A stretch of DNA of 64,000 nucleotides from Paenibacillus montaniterrae (lineage in GTDB: Bacteria; Bacillota; Bacilli; Paenibacillales; Paenibacillaceae), in contig NZ_BOSE01000010.1 of NCBI RefSeq assembly GCF_018403185.1, positions 1-64,000 of the forward strand. The letters run 5' to 3'. Below, piece after piece: positions 49,533-57,833 of this stretch. The translations under genes were made by a program, and so were the position numbers. Below the pieces are notes generated by a model. The model was not told the DNA's origin and did not search any database. It saw only the letters and a program-made list of their open reading frames with translations. Position 1 is the stretch's first letter. Each line of letters begins with the position of its first letter.

Positions 49533-51950
49533 ATGGATCAGAAGGAAGCAAATCTGCAAATAACGGGCATGACCTGTGCAGCTTGCGCCAATCGCATAGA
49601 AAAAGGATTGAATAAGCTTGAAGGCGTAGAAGAAGCTAACGTAAATTTTGCGCTTGAAACGACCAAAATAAAATATGATCCTAATAAAACGGATATCGCA
49701 AAATTTAAGGAAAAGGTTCAAGCGTTAGGCTACGATCTCGTCATGGATCGGACTGAATTTGATATAACGGGCATGACCTGTGCGGCTTGCGCCAATAAAA
49801 TAGAAAAACGGCTCAATAAATTGGATGGCGTTGAGAAAGCGACTGTTAACTTCGCTTTGGAAACAGCACAGGTGGAATTCAGCCCCTCGCAAATTTCTGT
49901 GCAGGATATGAAAGAAGCGATCAAAAAGCTAGGCTATTCACTTGAGCAAAAGCAGGAAAAAGCGGGAGAGCAGGTCGATCATCGGCAAAAGGAGATTGAA
50001 AAGCAGCAGGGCAAATTTTTGTTTGCAGCGATTTTAGCCTTTCCGTTGCTATGGGCGATGGTCAGTCACTTTGAATTTACTTCGTTTATATGGCTGCCGG
50101 ATATGTTTATGAACCCGTGGGTGCAATTCGCACTGGCAACGCCGGTTCAATTCATTATTGGCGGACAGTTCTATGTCGGCGCGTACAAGGCGCTAAAAAA
50201 CAAAAGCGCAAATATGGATGTGCTCGTTGCCTTGGGAACGTCGGCCGCTTACTTTTACAGCCTTTACTTAAGTATCGCGTCGATTGGCTCCGATGCTCAT
50301 ATGGTAGAGCTGTATTATGAAACAAGTGCTGTTCTCATTACATTAATTATATTAGGCAAGCTGTTTGAAGCGAAGGCCAAGGGCCGCTCCTCGGAGGCGA
50401 TCAAAAAGCTGATGGGCTTGCAGGCCAAGCAAGCAACGGTTGTGCGCAACGGCCAGGAGCTCGTCATTCCGATCGAAGAGGTGCTTGCAGGAGATCTGGT
50501 CTATGTTAAGCCTGGTGAAAAGGTGCCGGTTGACGGTCAAATTGTGGAAGGGCAATCGGCGCTTGATGAGTCCATGCTAACTGGAGAAAGCATACCGGTT
50601 GACAAATCTGTTGGCGATTATGTAATCGGTTCGACCATTAACAAAAACGGCTTTCTTAAAATTGAAGCGACCAAGGTGGGCAAGGATACTGCGCTGGCAC
50701 AAATTATTAAGGTTGTTGAGGAGGCTCAAGGCTCTAAAGCGCCGATCCAGCGCATGGCTGACGTTATTTCCGGTGTGTTTGTTCCAATTGTAGTTGGCAT
50801 TGCGGTTATTACCTTTTTAATATGGTACTTTGCAGTAAGCCCTGGCGAATTTGCTGAAGCGCTGGAGAAATTTATTGCCGTGCTCGTTATTGCATGTCCA
50901 TGTGCGCTTGGTCTTGCCACTCCAACCTCGATTATGGCGGGATCTGGGCGAGCTGCTGAATTCGGCATTTTGTTCAAAGGTGGGGAATATTTGGAGACAG
51001 CCCACCGCCTTGATACGATTATCGTTGATAAAACAGGTACAGTTACGAATGGCAAGCCTGATTTGACTGATGTAATTGCTGCGGATGGTGTTGACGAGCA
51101 GCAGCTTCTAGCTCTAGTCGGCTCGGCTGAACGCAGCTCTGAGCATCCGTTAGCAGAAGCTATTGTAGACGGCATTAAAGAAAAAGGAATCGCGCTGTCC
51201 TCGGTTGAACAGTTTACCGCCATTCCTGGTCACGGCATACAAGCGGTTGTGGAAGGCAAGCAAGTCTTGGTGGGAACGCGCAAGCTGATGGCGAAGCATA
51301 GCATAGACATCCAGTCGCAGCTAAATGTGATGGAGGGCTTGGAGAAGCAAGGGAAAACCGCGATGCTGGCAGCAATTGACGGCCGTTATGCCGGGCTGGT
51401 GGCAGTCGCTGATACGATTAAGGATACGTCGCGAGAAGCGATTTCCCGCTTGCATGACATGGGCTTGGACGTCGTTATGATTACAGGCGATAATGCGCAG
51501 ACAGCGCAAGCGATTGCCGATCAAGCCGGCATCAAGCATGTTATTGCCGAGGTTTTGCCGGAAGGCAAGGCTGAAGAGGTTAAAAAATTGCAGTCGGCTG
51601 GCAAGAAGGTAGCAATGGTAGGGGATGGCATTAATGACGCTCCTGCGCTTGCTACAGCCGACATTGGCATGGCAATCGGCACAGGGACAGATGTAGCGAT
51701 GGAGGCGGCTGACATTACGCTTATCCGAGGCGATCTTAACAGCATCGCGGATGCGATCGTAATAAGCAGAAAAACGATCGTAAATATTAAGCAAAACTTG
51801 TTTTGGGCGCTGGCTTACAACAGCCTTGGCGTGCCGATTGCAGCAGTAGGCTTGTTGGCACCTTGGCTGGCCGGAGCGGCGATGGCGTTCAGCTCCGTAT
51901 CGGTTGTGCTTAATGCGTTACGATTGCAACGGATCAAGCTAAAGCGCTAA
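49533..51950 (+). CDS. copA: Copper-exporting P1B-type ATPase CopA
   Basis: An 805-residue Cu(I) efflux pump. Two N-terminal heavy-metal domains with GMTCAAC (about 12-18 and 80-86) precede eight membrane helices. Catalytic blocks are the TGE in LTGESIP (about 350), the CPC membrane metal site in VIACPCALGLATP (Cys455-Pro-Cys457), phosphorylation Asp499 in DKTGTVTNG, the HP motif in SSEHPLAEAI, and GDGINDAPAL. The frame opens at 49482, but TTAGGAGTG places the start at ATG 49533. Everything needed for function is intact. It follows copZ and precedes a His-rich protein gene in the same unit. Confidence 0.96.
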   Translation: MDQKEANLQITGMTCAACANRIEKGLNKLEGVEEANVNFALETTKIKYDPNKTDIAKFKEKVQALGYDLVMDRTEFDITGMTCAACANKIEKRLNKLDGVEKATVNFALETAQVEFSPSQISVQDMKEAIKKLGYSLEQKQEKAGEQVDHRQKEIEKQQGKFLFAAILAFPLLWAMVSHFEFTSFIWLPDMFMNPWVQFALATPVQFIIGGQFYVGAYKALKNKSANMDVLVALGTSAAYFYSLYLSIASIGSDAHMVELYYETSAVLITLIILGKLFEAKAKGRSSEAIKKLMGLQAKQATVVRNGQELVIPIEEVLAGDLVYVKPGEKVPVDGQIVEGQSALDESMLTGESIPVDKSVGDYVIGSTINKNGFLKIEATKVGKDTALAQIIKVVEEAQGSKAPIQRMADVISGVFVPIVVGIAVITFLIWYFAVSPGEFAEALEKFIAVLVIACPCALGLATPTSIMAGSGRAAEFGILFKGGEYLETAHRLDTIIVDKTGTVTNGKPDLTDVIAADGVDEQQLLALVGSAERSSEHPLAEAIVDGIKEKGIALSSVEQFTAIPGHGIQAVVEGKQVLVGTRKLMAKHSIDIQSQLNVMEGLEKQGKTAMLAAIDGRYAGLVAVADTIKDTSREAISRLHDMGLDVVMITGDNAQTAQAIADQAGIKHVIAEVLPEGKAEEVKKLQSAGKKVAMVGDGINDAPALATADIGMAIGTGTDVAMEAADITLIRGDLNSIADAIVISRKTIVNIKQNLFWALAYNSLGVPIAAVGLLAPWLAGAAMAFSSVSVVLNALRLQRIKLKR

Positions 51951-51972
51951 GCGAAGAAGGGAGCAGGCTTAT

Positions 51973-52890
51973 ATGAAAAAGAGCACACTTATTTGGGCTG
52001 CATCAGCGATCGTATATCTAGGCGTCGTGATTGCCGGCTATAGCGTTTATGCAAGCATGCAGGGGGACAAAGGCGAGCGCGGCAATGAGCACGGCGCTGA
52101 TGAACATGCAGCGAATGAACATGCTGCAGCCTTGGATGATCATATCGCGTCGGACGATCAAGCTGCAGATAACAGCCATTCCGTAGATGAGCATAACAAT
52201 GAGCATAACAATGAGCATTCTGCTCAGCATAGCGAGCATTCGCATGATGGAAATCAGGCAAGCGAGGTTGCGGCGAATATCTCCTATGCTGATGGTGAAA
52301 TTGCGATTGAGCTGAAGGACAAAAACAATGCCATGCCGCAGCTGGAGCTTAGCCATGAAAAGCTGATGCATCTCATTGTTGTCAGCTCGGATTTGCAGCA
52401 ATACTACCATTTGCACCCGCAGGAGCAGCAGGACGGCATATTTGTGCAGCAGCTCGAGCTGCCTGACAACGCTTATCGCGCATTCGTTGATATTAAACCG
52501 GTCGGGCTCAGCTATGCCGTTCAGCCGCTGGAGCTGCATATCGGAGAAGCGCATCAGCCGCAGGCTAGCGAGCTTGCTCCAGACCGCGAATGGATTAAAA
52601 CCGTCAATGGTCAAGCTGTCGAGCTGAAGCCGCAAGCATTTGAAGTCGATCAGCCGATCAGCCTCGAGTTTCATATAAAGGATGCAACTCCTGAACGCTA
52701 TTTAGGCGCATTGGGCCACGTTGTGATCCTGGATGAGAAGGCAGAGCGATTCATCCATGTCCATCCGGCAGCCGAGGATCAGACGATATTCGCGACCGAA
52801 TTTAGCGAGCCAGGGCTGTACAAGCTTTGGGCGGAGTTTCAATTTAATGGCGTAGTCAATGTATATCCATATGTGATCGAAGTTAAATAA
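51973..52890 (+). CDS. Membrane-anchored His-rich metal-binding protein of the copper operon
   Basis: A 305-residue protein with one N-terminal membrane helix (about 7-27). A low-complexity linker follows (about 35-95) very rich in His, Glu, Asp and Asn (NEHGADEHAANEHAA, then repeated EHNNEH and HSEHSHDG), an obvious metal-binding region. The C-terminal part has two Ig-like strands sets, one with LMHLIVVSSDLQQYYHLHPQ and one with RFIHVHPAAED, where clustered His and Met could hold Cu. It lies 22 bases after copA. Extracellular copper binding or buffering is inferred. No lipobox, so it is anchored by the helix. Confidence 0.75.
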   Translation: MKKSTLIWAASAIVYLGVVIAGYSVYASMQGDKGERGNEHGADEHAANEHAAALDDHIASDDQAADNSHSVDEHNNEHNNEHSAQHSEHSHDGNQASEVAANISYADGEIAIELKDKNNAMPQLELSHEKLMHLIVVSSDLQQYYHLHPQEQQDGIFVQQLELPDNAYRAFVDIKPVGLSYAVQPLELHIGEAHQPQASELAPDREWIKTVNGQAVELKPQAFEVDQPISLEFHIKDATPERYLGALGHVVILDEKAERFIHVHPAAEDQTIFATEFSEPGLYKLWAEFQFNGVVNVYPYVIEVK

Positions 52891-52905
52891 ATAGACGCTG
52901 CTCCG

Positions 52906-52948
52906 ATAACCTTCTGTCACTGGGCATAGTGGCAGAAGGTTATTTTTT
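52906..52948 (+). terminator. Terminator of the copper operon
   Basis: ATAACCTTCTGTCACT (52906-52921) pairs with AGTGGCAGAAGGTTAT (52928-52943) with one G-U, then TTTTT. Confidence 0.88.
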
Positions 52949-53045
52949 GAGAAATTGTACATAGTAAAAGCGTGACAGTAAGCACTCGCAACCTTCAATA
53001 TGCTATAGTAGGAACAAGCTGCTTTAAGCACTTATAATAGTGGAG

Positions 53046-53089
53046 CAACAACGTTTGTGGTACAACAACGTTACGGGAACAACAACGTT
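53046..53089. repeat. Three 17-base iterons upstream of selO
   Basis: CAACAACGTT occurs at 53046, 53063 and 53080, exactly 17 bases apart, each containing the palindrome AACGTT. They lie between an extended -10 (TGCTATAGT at about 53000) and the selO start, so within the 5' leader or a regulatory site. Confidence 0.6.
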
Positions 53090-53114
53090 GATTTTGGATA
53101 TAGGGGGTACAGCG

Positions 53115-54590
53115 ATGAAGGAAACGACAACATCATTGAACGTGGGCTGGAACTGGGATCACAGCTATGCCCGGCTATCGGACAAGCTGTATCATTTGCA
53201 GCAGCCGACTGCTGTTCAGGCTCCTCAGCTTGGCGTGCTGAATGAGCCGCTTGCAGCGCAGCTTGGACTTCAAGCCGAGGCGCTTGCTTCAGAGCAAGGA
53301 ATCGCAGTGCTAAGCGGCAATAAACTGGCAGAAGGCTCCGAGCCGTTGGCTCAAGCCTATGCAGGACATCAGTTTGGGCATTTTACGATGCTGGGAGACG
53401 GTCGGGCGCTGCTGCTTGGCGAGCATTTGACGCCAAATGGCGAACGCGTCGACATTCAATTAAAGGGCTCGGGCCGCACGCCGTATTCGCGCGGGGGAGA
53501 TGGCAGGGCAGCGCTTGGGCCGATGCTGCGCGAGTACATCATTAGCGAAGCGCTGCATGGACTGGGCATTCCAACAACACGCAGTTTGGCAGTCGTGGAA
53601 ACAGGCGAAAATGTGCAGCGGGAAAAGGCTCAGCCGGGTGCAGTTTTAACGCGTGTAGCCGCCAGCCATTTGCGCGTCGGAACGTTTCAATATGCAGCCA
53701 ATTGGGGCGGGGCGGATGTATTGCAGCAGCTTGTCGAGTATGCCATCAAGCGCCATTATTCCGAGCATGCTGAAGCTGACAACCAGGCGCTTGCCTTGCT
53801 GCGGGCTGTTATCCACAATCAGGCGAAGCTGATCGCTTCCTGGCAGCATGTTGGCTTTATTCATGGCGTGATGAACACCGACAATATGACAATTAGCGGC
53901 GAATCAATCGACTTTGGTCCTTGCGCATTTATGAACAAATACGATCCGGCGACTGTGTTTAGCTCCATCGACACAGGTGGCCGCTACGCTTATGGCAATC
54001 AGCCGCAAATTGCAGCGTGGAACCTGGCCAGATTTGCCGAGGCGCTGCTGCCGGTAATTGATCCGGATTCTTCTCGCGCAGTTGAGCTGGCACAGCAGGA
54101 GATTTCGCAGTTTTCCGCGCTTTACAAGCACCATTGGCTGGCTGGCATGCGTGCCAAGCTTGGGCTGGCGAATGAGGCAGCGGAGGATGAAGCGCTTATT
54201 TTCGAGCTGCTGGAAATGATGCAGGAGGCAGGCGCAGATTACACGAATACATTTCGCGGGCTGACGCTGCAGGACGAGTCGCTTGCGGTTCAGCAGCATC
54301 ATAATTGGACGGCTTGGCAGGAGCGCTGGCTGAAGCGCCGTGCAGAGCAGCAGGCAACGGAGGAAGAGGCTGTACAGCTTATGCGCCGCAGCAACCCTTC
54401 GATTATTCCGCGCAATCATCAGGTGGAAAAGGTGCTTGCTCTTGCAGTTGAGCAAGGGGACTATGAGCCGCTAGAGCAATTTGTTGAAGCGCTTCGCCAG
54501 CCCTATGCCTATGCCTCCGAGCAGCTTGCTTATGTCGATCCGCCGGATGAGAAGATGGATTGCGGCTATGTCACCTACTGCGGTACGTAG
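53115..54590 (+). CDS. selO: SelO/YdiU family protein adenylyltransferase
   Basis: A 491-residue pseudokinase-fold AMPylase, which transfers AMP to Ser/Thr/Tyr of protein targets and is linked to redox stress. The family blocks are AYAGHQFGHFTMLGDGRALL (about 83-102), IQLKGSGRTPYSRGGDGRA with the nucleotide-binding residues (about 115-133), GVMNTDNMTISGESIDFGPC (about 255-274) and the C-terminal YVTYCGT with the conserved Cys that is Sec in animals. The start at ATG 53115 fits AGGGGGT; the frame extends 25 codons upstream, across the iterons, without a site. Standalone gene. Confidence 0.94.
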   Translation: MKETTTSLNVGWNWDHSYARLSDKLYHLQQPTAVQAPQLGVLNEPLAAQLGLQAEALASEQGIAVLSGNKLAEGSEPLAQAYAGHQFGHFTMLGDGRALLLGEHLTPNGERVDIQLKGSGRTPYSRGGDGRAALGPMLREYIISEALHGLGIPTTRSLAVVETGENVQREKAQPGAVLTRVAASHLRVGTFQYAANWGGADVLQQLVEYAIKRHYSEHAEADNQALALLRAVIHNQAKLIASWQHVGFIHGVMNTDNMTISGESIDFGPCAFMNKYDPATVFSSIDTGGRYAYGNQPQIAAWNLARFAEALLPVIDPDSSRAVELAQQEISQFSALYKHHWLAGMRAKLGLANEAAEDEALIFELLEMMQEAGADYTNTFRGLTLQDESLAVQQHHNWTAWQERWLKRRAEQQATEEEAVQLMRRSNPSIIPRNHQVEKVLALAVEQGDYEPLEQFVEALRQPYAYASEQLAYVDPPDEKMDCGYVTYCGT

Positions 54591-54657
54591 TTCTTCGCCA
54601 GCCGAGCAAGGATAAAATGGTTGACAATTAGTAAACGAAATCATTGTAACATTTTTA

Positions 54658-54688
54658 AGTCTTGTGCGTATGTTGCACAAGACTCTTT
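54658..54688 (+). terminator. Terminator downstream of selO
   Basis: AGTCTTGTGC (54658-54667) pairs exactly with GCACAAGACT (54675-54684) around GTATGTT, followed by CTTTT. Confidence 0.75.
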
Positions 54689-54759
54689 TCGCTTATGGAA
54701 AGTGTCATGTACCCGAAGCTTAACAGATTTTAAATAAGTTGATGAAGGGGTGTGGCGAT

Positions 54760-55026
54760 TTGGAGCAAAGCGTAACATTGGTAGGTGTAATTTTCAGTAT
54801 TCATAGAAATGACCAGCAGCAAAGCATTCAATTGGACGGCATTGATCAATTTGGCTTGATTGTGCATATCGATAGCGATACAGAGCTGCTGTGCGCCCAT
54901 GGAAAAGCTATTTCCTTTGATGAGCTGGAAATTAGTATGGTAGTTAAGGTTGAGCATCCTCTTGCATTGACAATGAGCATTCCGCCGCAAACCTATGCCT
55001 ATCAGGTTATGGTGCTGCAATCGTAG
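54760..55026 (+). CDS. Hypothetical small beta-rich protein
   Basis: An 88-residue protein of alternating beta strands (SVTLVGVIFSIHRNDQQQSI, FGLIVHIDSDTELL, DELEISMVVKVEHPLALTMS), looking like a small OB- or DUF3221-type barrel. I do not recognise the family. TTG 54760 is 7 bases behind AAGGGGTG, so I start there; upstream in-frame TTG 54739 lies before that site. It is followed after 33 bases by the UDG-fold gene and may form a unit with it. Confidence 0.6.
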   Translation: MEQSVTLVGVIFSIHRNDQQQSIQLDGIDQFGLIVHIDSDTELLCAHGKAISFDELEISMVVKVEHPLALTMSIPPQTYAYQVMVLQS

Positions 55027-55059
55027 CTTGCGCCAACAAAATCAATTAAAGGAGCAGCG

Positions 55060-55809
55060 ATGACGAATGAACTACTGCTGGCACGCTATCGTGACATCAT
55101 TGCGAGCATGCCGCCAATTATGGAGCTGAAAAAGGAGGAGCTGCTGATCGATGCGCTTCATGTGCAAAGCTTGGCCCCGCTGGAGCTGTACTATGCGCCG
55201 CATAATGATGTTGTGTTTCAGGACGCCAGGCTCGTTATAGCAGGATTGACGCCCGGCTTTCAACAGATGCAGCTTGCACTGGCAGAAGCGCAAGCTGCAA
55301 TTCAGGCCGGAGAAAGCGATGCAGCCGCGTGCTATCGCGCCAAGCGCAAAGCCCGCTTTGCAGGGCCGATGCGCAGCAACCTGATTGCGATGCTCGATCA
55401 GCTGGGCGTGCATAAGTGGCTGAAGCTGGACAGCAGCTCAAGCTTATTTAACGAGCAGGCGCATCTGCTGAATACAACGTCGATTATTCCTTATCCTGCC
55501 TTTTACAAGGGGCGCAACTACAGCGGCTCTCAGCCGAGCCTGCTAAAGCATCAGCCACTGTGCAGCTACGTGCAGGCCCATATGAAAAAGCAACTGCAGC
55601 TACTACCCAATGTCCCGATTATTCCGCTCGGTCGCAGTGTGGAAGGGATGATGCGCTTGCTCGTAGAGCAAGGACTGCTCGCGGAGGAGCTGGTGCTGTG
55701 GGGCTTTCCGCATCCGTCGGGTGCTAATGGGCATCGACATCAGCAATTTGCAGAAATGCGGCATTCAATGAGCCGGCAGGTCGAGAAGTGGACGAGCTTA
55801 ATAGAATAA
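55060..55809 (+). CDS. Uracil-DNA glycosylase-fold protein
   Basis: A 249-residue protein with the two hallmark segments of the UDG superfamily: LVIAGLTPGFQQM near residue 63 (where motif A sits) and ELVLWGFPHPSGANGHR near 215 (motif B, HPSGAN). Between them PMRSNLIAMLDQLGVH and TSIIPYPAFYKGRN also fit the fold. The catalytic Asp/Asn of family 1-6 enzymes is not obvious in motif A, so it may be a distinct subgroup, perhaps without glycosylase action. AAAGGAG precedes ATG 55060. Confidence 0.75.
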   Translation: MTNELLLARYRDIIASMPPIMELKKEELLIDALHVQSLAPLELYYAPHNDVVFQDARLVIAGLTPGFQQMQLALAEAQAAIQAGESDAAACYRAKRKARFAGPMRSNLIAMLDQLGVHKWLKLDSSSSLFNEQAHLLNTTSIIPYPAFYKGRNYSGSQPSLLKHQPLCSYVQAHMKKQLQLLPNVPIIPLGRSVEGMMRLLVEQGLLAEELVLWGFPHPSGANGHRHQQFAEMRHSMSRQVEKWTSLIE

Positions 55810-55884
55810 TAGGGGTTTGCTAGCTTATCCTGATCATATAATATAGAGACAACTACACTGCATAAAGGGAGAACCTCGCAATTT

Positions 55885-57435
55885 ATGAAGCTATCTTTAA
55901 AGCATTTGATTTTAGCAGTCGCAATGCTGGCAGTAGCGTTGACCTTATTCGGCAGTATTTATTCAGGCTATCGCACGAATGAGCAAAACTTGATCGAGAA
56001 CGGCTTGGAAACGAATCGTGTTTATGCGCAAAAGCTTGCCTCCACGACGGACCTGTTTTTTCGTACAGCATTGCAAACGCTGGAGCAGAGCGCCAAGGCG
56101 CTGACGCCATGGATGGAGGCAGGAGCCAGCGAGCAGCAGCTATTGGCTGAGGCCGAGCGCTTAAGACTGCAGACGAATACATTGAATTCTGTAGTCATTG
56201 TCAGCGCGGATGGGACCATTGTGCAAAATTCGCCGCAGAATCTGGAGCTGATTGGAAAAAAGCTGGACTCGCAAGGCGGCAAGCAAGCGCTGCTTGAGCG
56301 CAAGCCGTTAATTAGCGAGCCTTATATGGCGATTACCGGGCGATTAATAATTTTTATCTCCTACCCGATTTTTGATGAGCAAGGACAATATCTCGGGCTT
56401 GTTGGTGGCTCGTTGTATCTGCGAGAGGATAATTTTTTGAATGAATTGTTGGGCGAGCATTTCTACCACGACGGCTCATACGTATATGTTGTCGATGCGA
56501 AAGGGCATATTATTTACCATCAGGATTTGCTAAGAGTAAATGATGATGTTAGCAGCAATCAGGTTGTCCAGAAGCTGATGAACGGGCAGAGCGGTGCGGA
56601 GCGAGTCAGCAATACGGAGCATGTTGACATGCTCGCCGGCTATGCCTATGTGCCTACGCTGGGCTGGGGAATTGTGTCGCAGCGTCCAACTGCGATGGCG
56701 CTGGAAGCCAATCGCAAAATGATTGATCAGATGCTGTTGAATGCGTTGCCTATATTGCTTGTGTCGATCGCGGTTATTTTCTTCATTTCCAATTTGATCG
56801 CGAGGCCGCTGCAAAGGCTTGCTGTGCTTACTGAATCGAGCACGAAAAGCAATGAGCATGACCGCTTTAACAAAGTTAAGGCGTGGTATTATGAAGCAAC
56901 GCAGCTAAAGCGTGCATTAACCTTTAGCCTGGGCTTTCTTCACGATAAAGTAGACCATATTACGCAGGAATCGAATACAGACCCGTTAACCAAGCTGACA
57001 AATCGCCGTACGATGGACAGGCTGATCAATCAATGGCTGCTTGAACGCCAAATGTTTGCGCTGGTCGTCGTTGATATTGACCACTTTAAGCAGGTTAACG
57101 ACACCTATGGACATGCGGTTGGCGACAAGGTGCTCGTCTATTTGGCCGAAAGGATGAAGGCCGCTGCTGGCGAACAGGCTTTATGCTGCCGCTATGGCGG
57201 TGAAGAATTTGTTATTCTGCTGCCCAATCATAACCGTTCCAAGGCTTTTCAGATTGCTGAGCGATTGCGTATGCTCGTATGTGAAACAGACAGTCCCAGC
57301 GGCGACATAATCACGATATCAGCAGGCATAGCCGATTCAAGCGAGCGCGGACAAGCCGACAAGCTGTTTCAGCTGGCGGATCAACGCTTGTATAAAGCGA
57401 AGCATGATGGCCGCAACCGCAGCAATGCAGGCTGA
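55885..57435 (+). CDS. Membrane sensor diguanylate cyclase (dCache-GGDEF)
   Basis: A 516-residue protein. Signal anchor helix (about 8-26), extracellular dCache-type double PAS region (about 35-275, with SVVIVSADGTIVQNSPQNLE and YVVDAKGHIIYHQDLL), second helix (about 285-305, ALPILLVSIAVIFFISNLIA), then GGDEF domain at about 360-515 with VVVDIDHFKQVNDTYGHAVG and an intact GGEEF at about 438-442. It makes cyclic di-GMP. The RxxD inhibitory site five residues before GGEEF is absent (EQAL here), so product inhibition of that kind is unlikely. The nearest ribosome binding site, AAAGGGAG, is 13 bases from the ATG, which is rather long. Confidence 0.92.
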   Translation: MKLSLKHLILAVAMLAVALTLFGSIYSGYRTNEQNLIENGLETNRVYAQKLASTTDLFFRTALQTLEQSAKALTPWMEAGASEQQLLAEAERLRLQTNTLNSVVIVSADGTIVQNSPQNLELIGKKLDSQGGKQALLERKPLISEPYMAITGRLIIFISYPIFDEQGQYLGLVGGSLYLREDNFLNELLGEHFYHDGSYVYVVDAKGHIIYHQDLLRVNDDVSSNQVVQKLMNGQSGAERVSNTEHVDMLAGYAYVPTLGWGIVSQRPTAMALEANRKMIDQMLLNALPILLVSIAVIFFISNLIARPLQRLAVLTESSTKSNEHDRFNKVKAWYYEATQLKRALTFSLGFLHDKVDHITQESNTDPLTKLTNRRTMDRLINQWLLERQMFALVVVDIDHFKQVNDTYGHAVGDKVLVYLAERMKAAAGEQALCCRYGGEEFVILLPNHNRSKAFQIAERLRMLVCETDSPSGDIITISAGIADSSERGQADKLFQLADQRLYKAKHDGRNRSNAG

Positions 57436-57547
57436 AGGCGGAAGGGATGCTGCATGCAAAGGCAGCCAGCATTAACCACAGGCTCATACGCCTCAAGCTC
57501 GCATAATAATTTTGATATTAGGGATACTGTTTTATGAGGTGATCATA

Positions 57548-57679
57548 ATGGCTAAAGCAGGGATGAGAAGACCAGACCCTAAAGAACCGCATGGAACAGA
57601 AAGCAATCATAAAATGCATATGCCGAAAAACGATATTCCCCCGGTTCCTGAAATTCAAGGTAAAGCAAAAAATAAGTAA
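57548..57679 (+). CDS. Hypothetical 43-residue hydrophilic protein
   Basis: A small basic, Pro/Lys/His-rich protein (MAKAGMRRPDPKEPHG start, PPVPEIQGKAKNK end) with no membrane segment or Cys. A GAGGTGATC site precedes ATG 57548. I do not recognise a named family, although small proteins of this kind (HGTESNH, VPEIQGKAK) occur in related spore formers. A clean terminator follows at 57707. CATAATA at about 57500 could be a sporulation-type -10, so a spore role is possible but unproven. Confidence 0.7.
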   Translation: MAKAGMRRPDPKEPHGTESNHKMHMPKNDIPPVPEIQGKAKNK

Positions 57680-57706
57680 ACAGACATCTATAGGCTTATT
57701 CTAATC

Positions 57707-57753
57707 AAAAACTAGCCCCGCTGGCTTCTGCAGCCAGCAGGGCTAGTTTTTTT
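57707..57753 (+). terminator. Strong terminator after 43-residue gene
   Basis: AAAACTAGCCCCGCTGGCT (57707-57725) pairs with AGCCAGCAGGGCTAGTTTT (57732-57750) with one mismatch, followed by more T. Confidence 0.9.
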
Positions 57754-57833
57754 GTCAATAAGTGGAGCACTGCGCTACATAAAGCTGCATCAATTGGAAA
57801 TACTAGCTTCATCATGTAATAGGAGGAATTGCT

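Noticed and set aside
52018..52674. A 218-codon minus-strand frame inside the His-rich protein gene
   Set aside because: Caused by the repetitive codons of the His-rich linker; low-complexity Met/Leu/Ile translation, no start signal.
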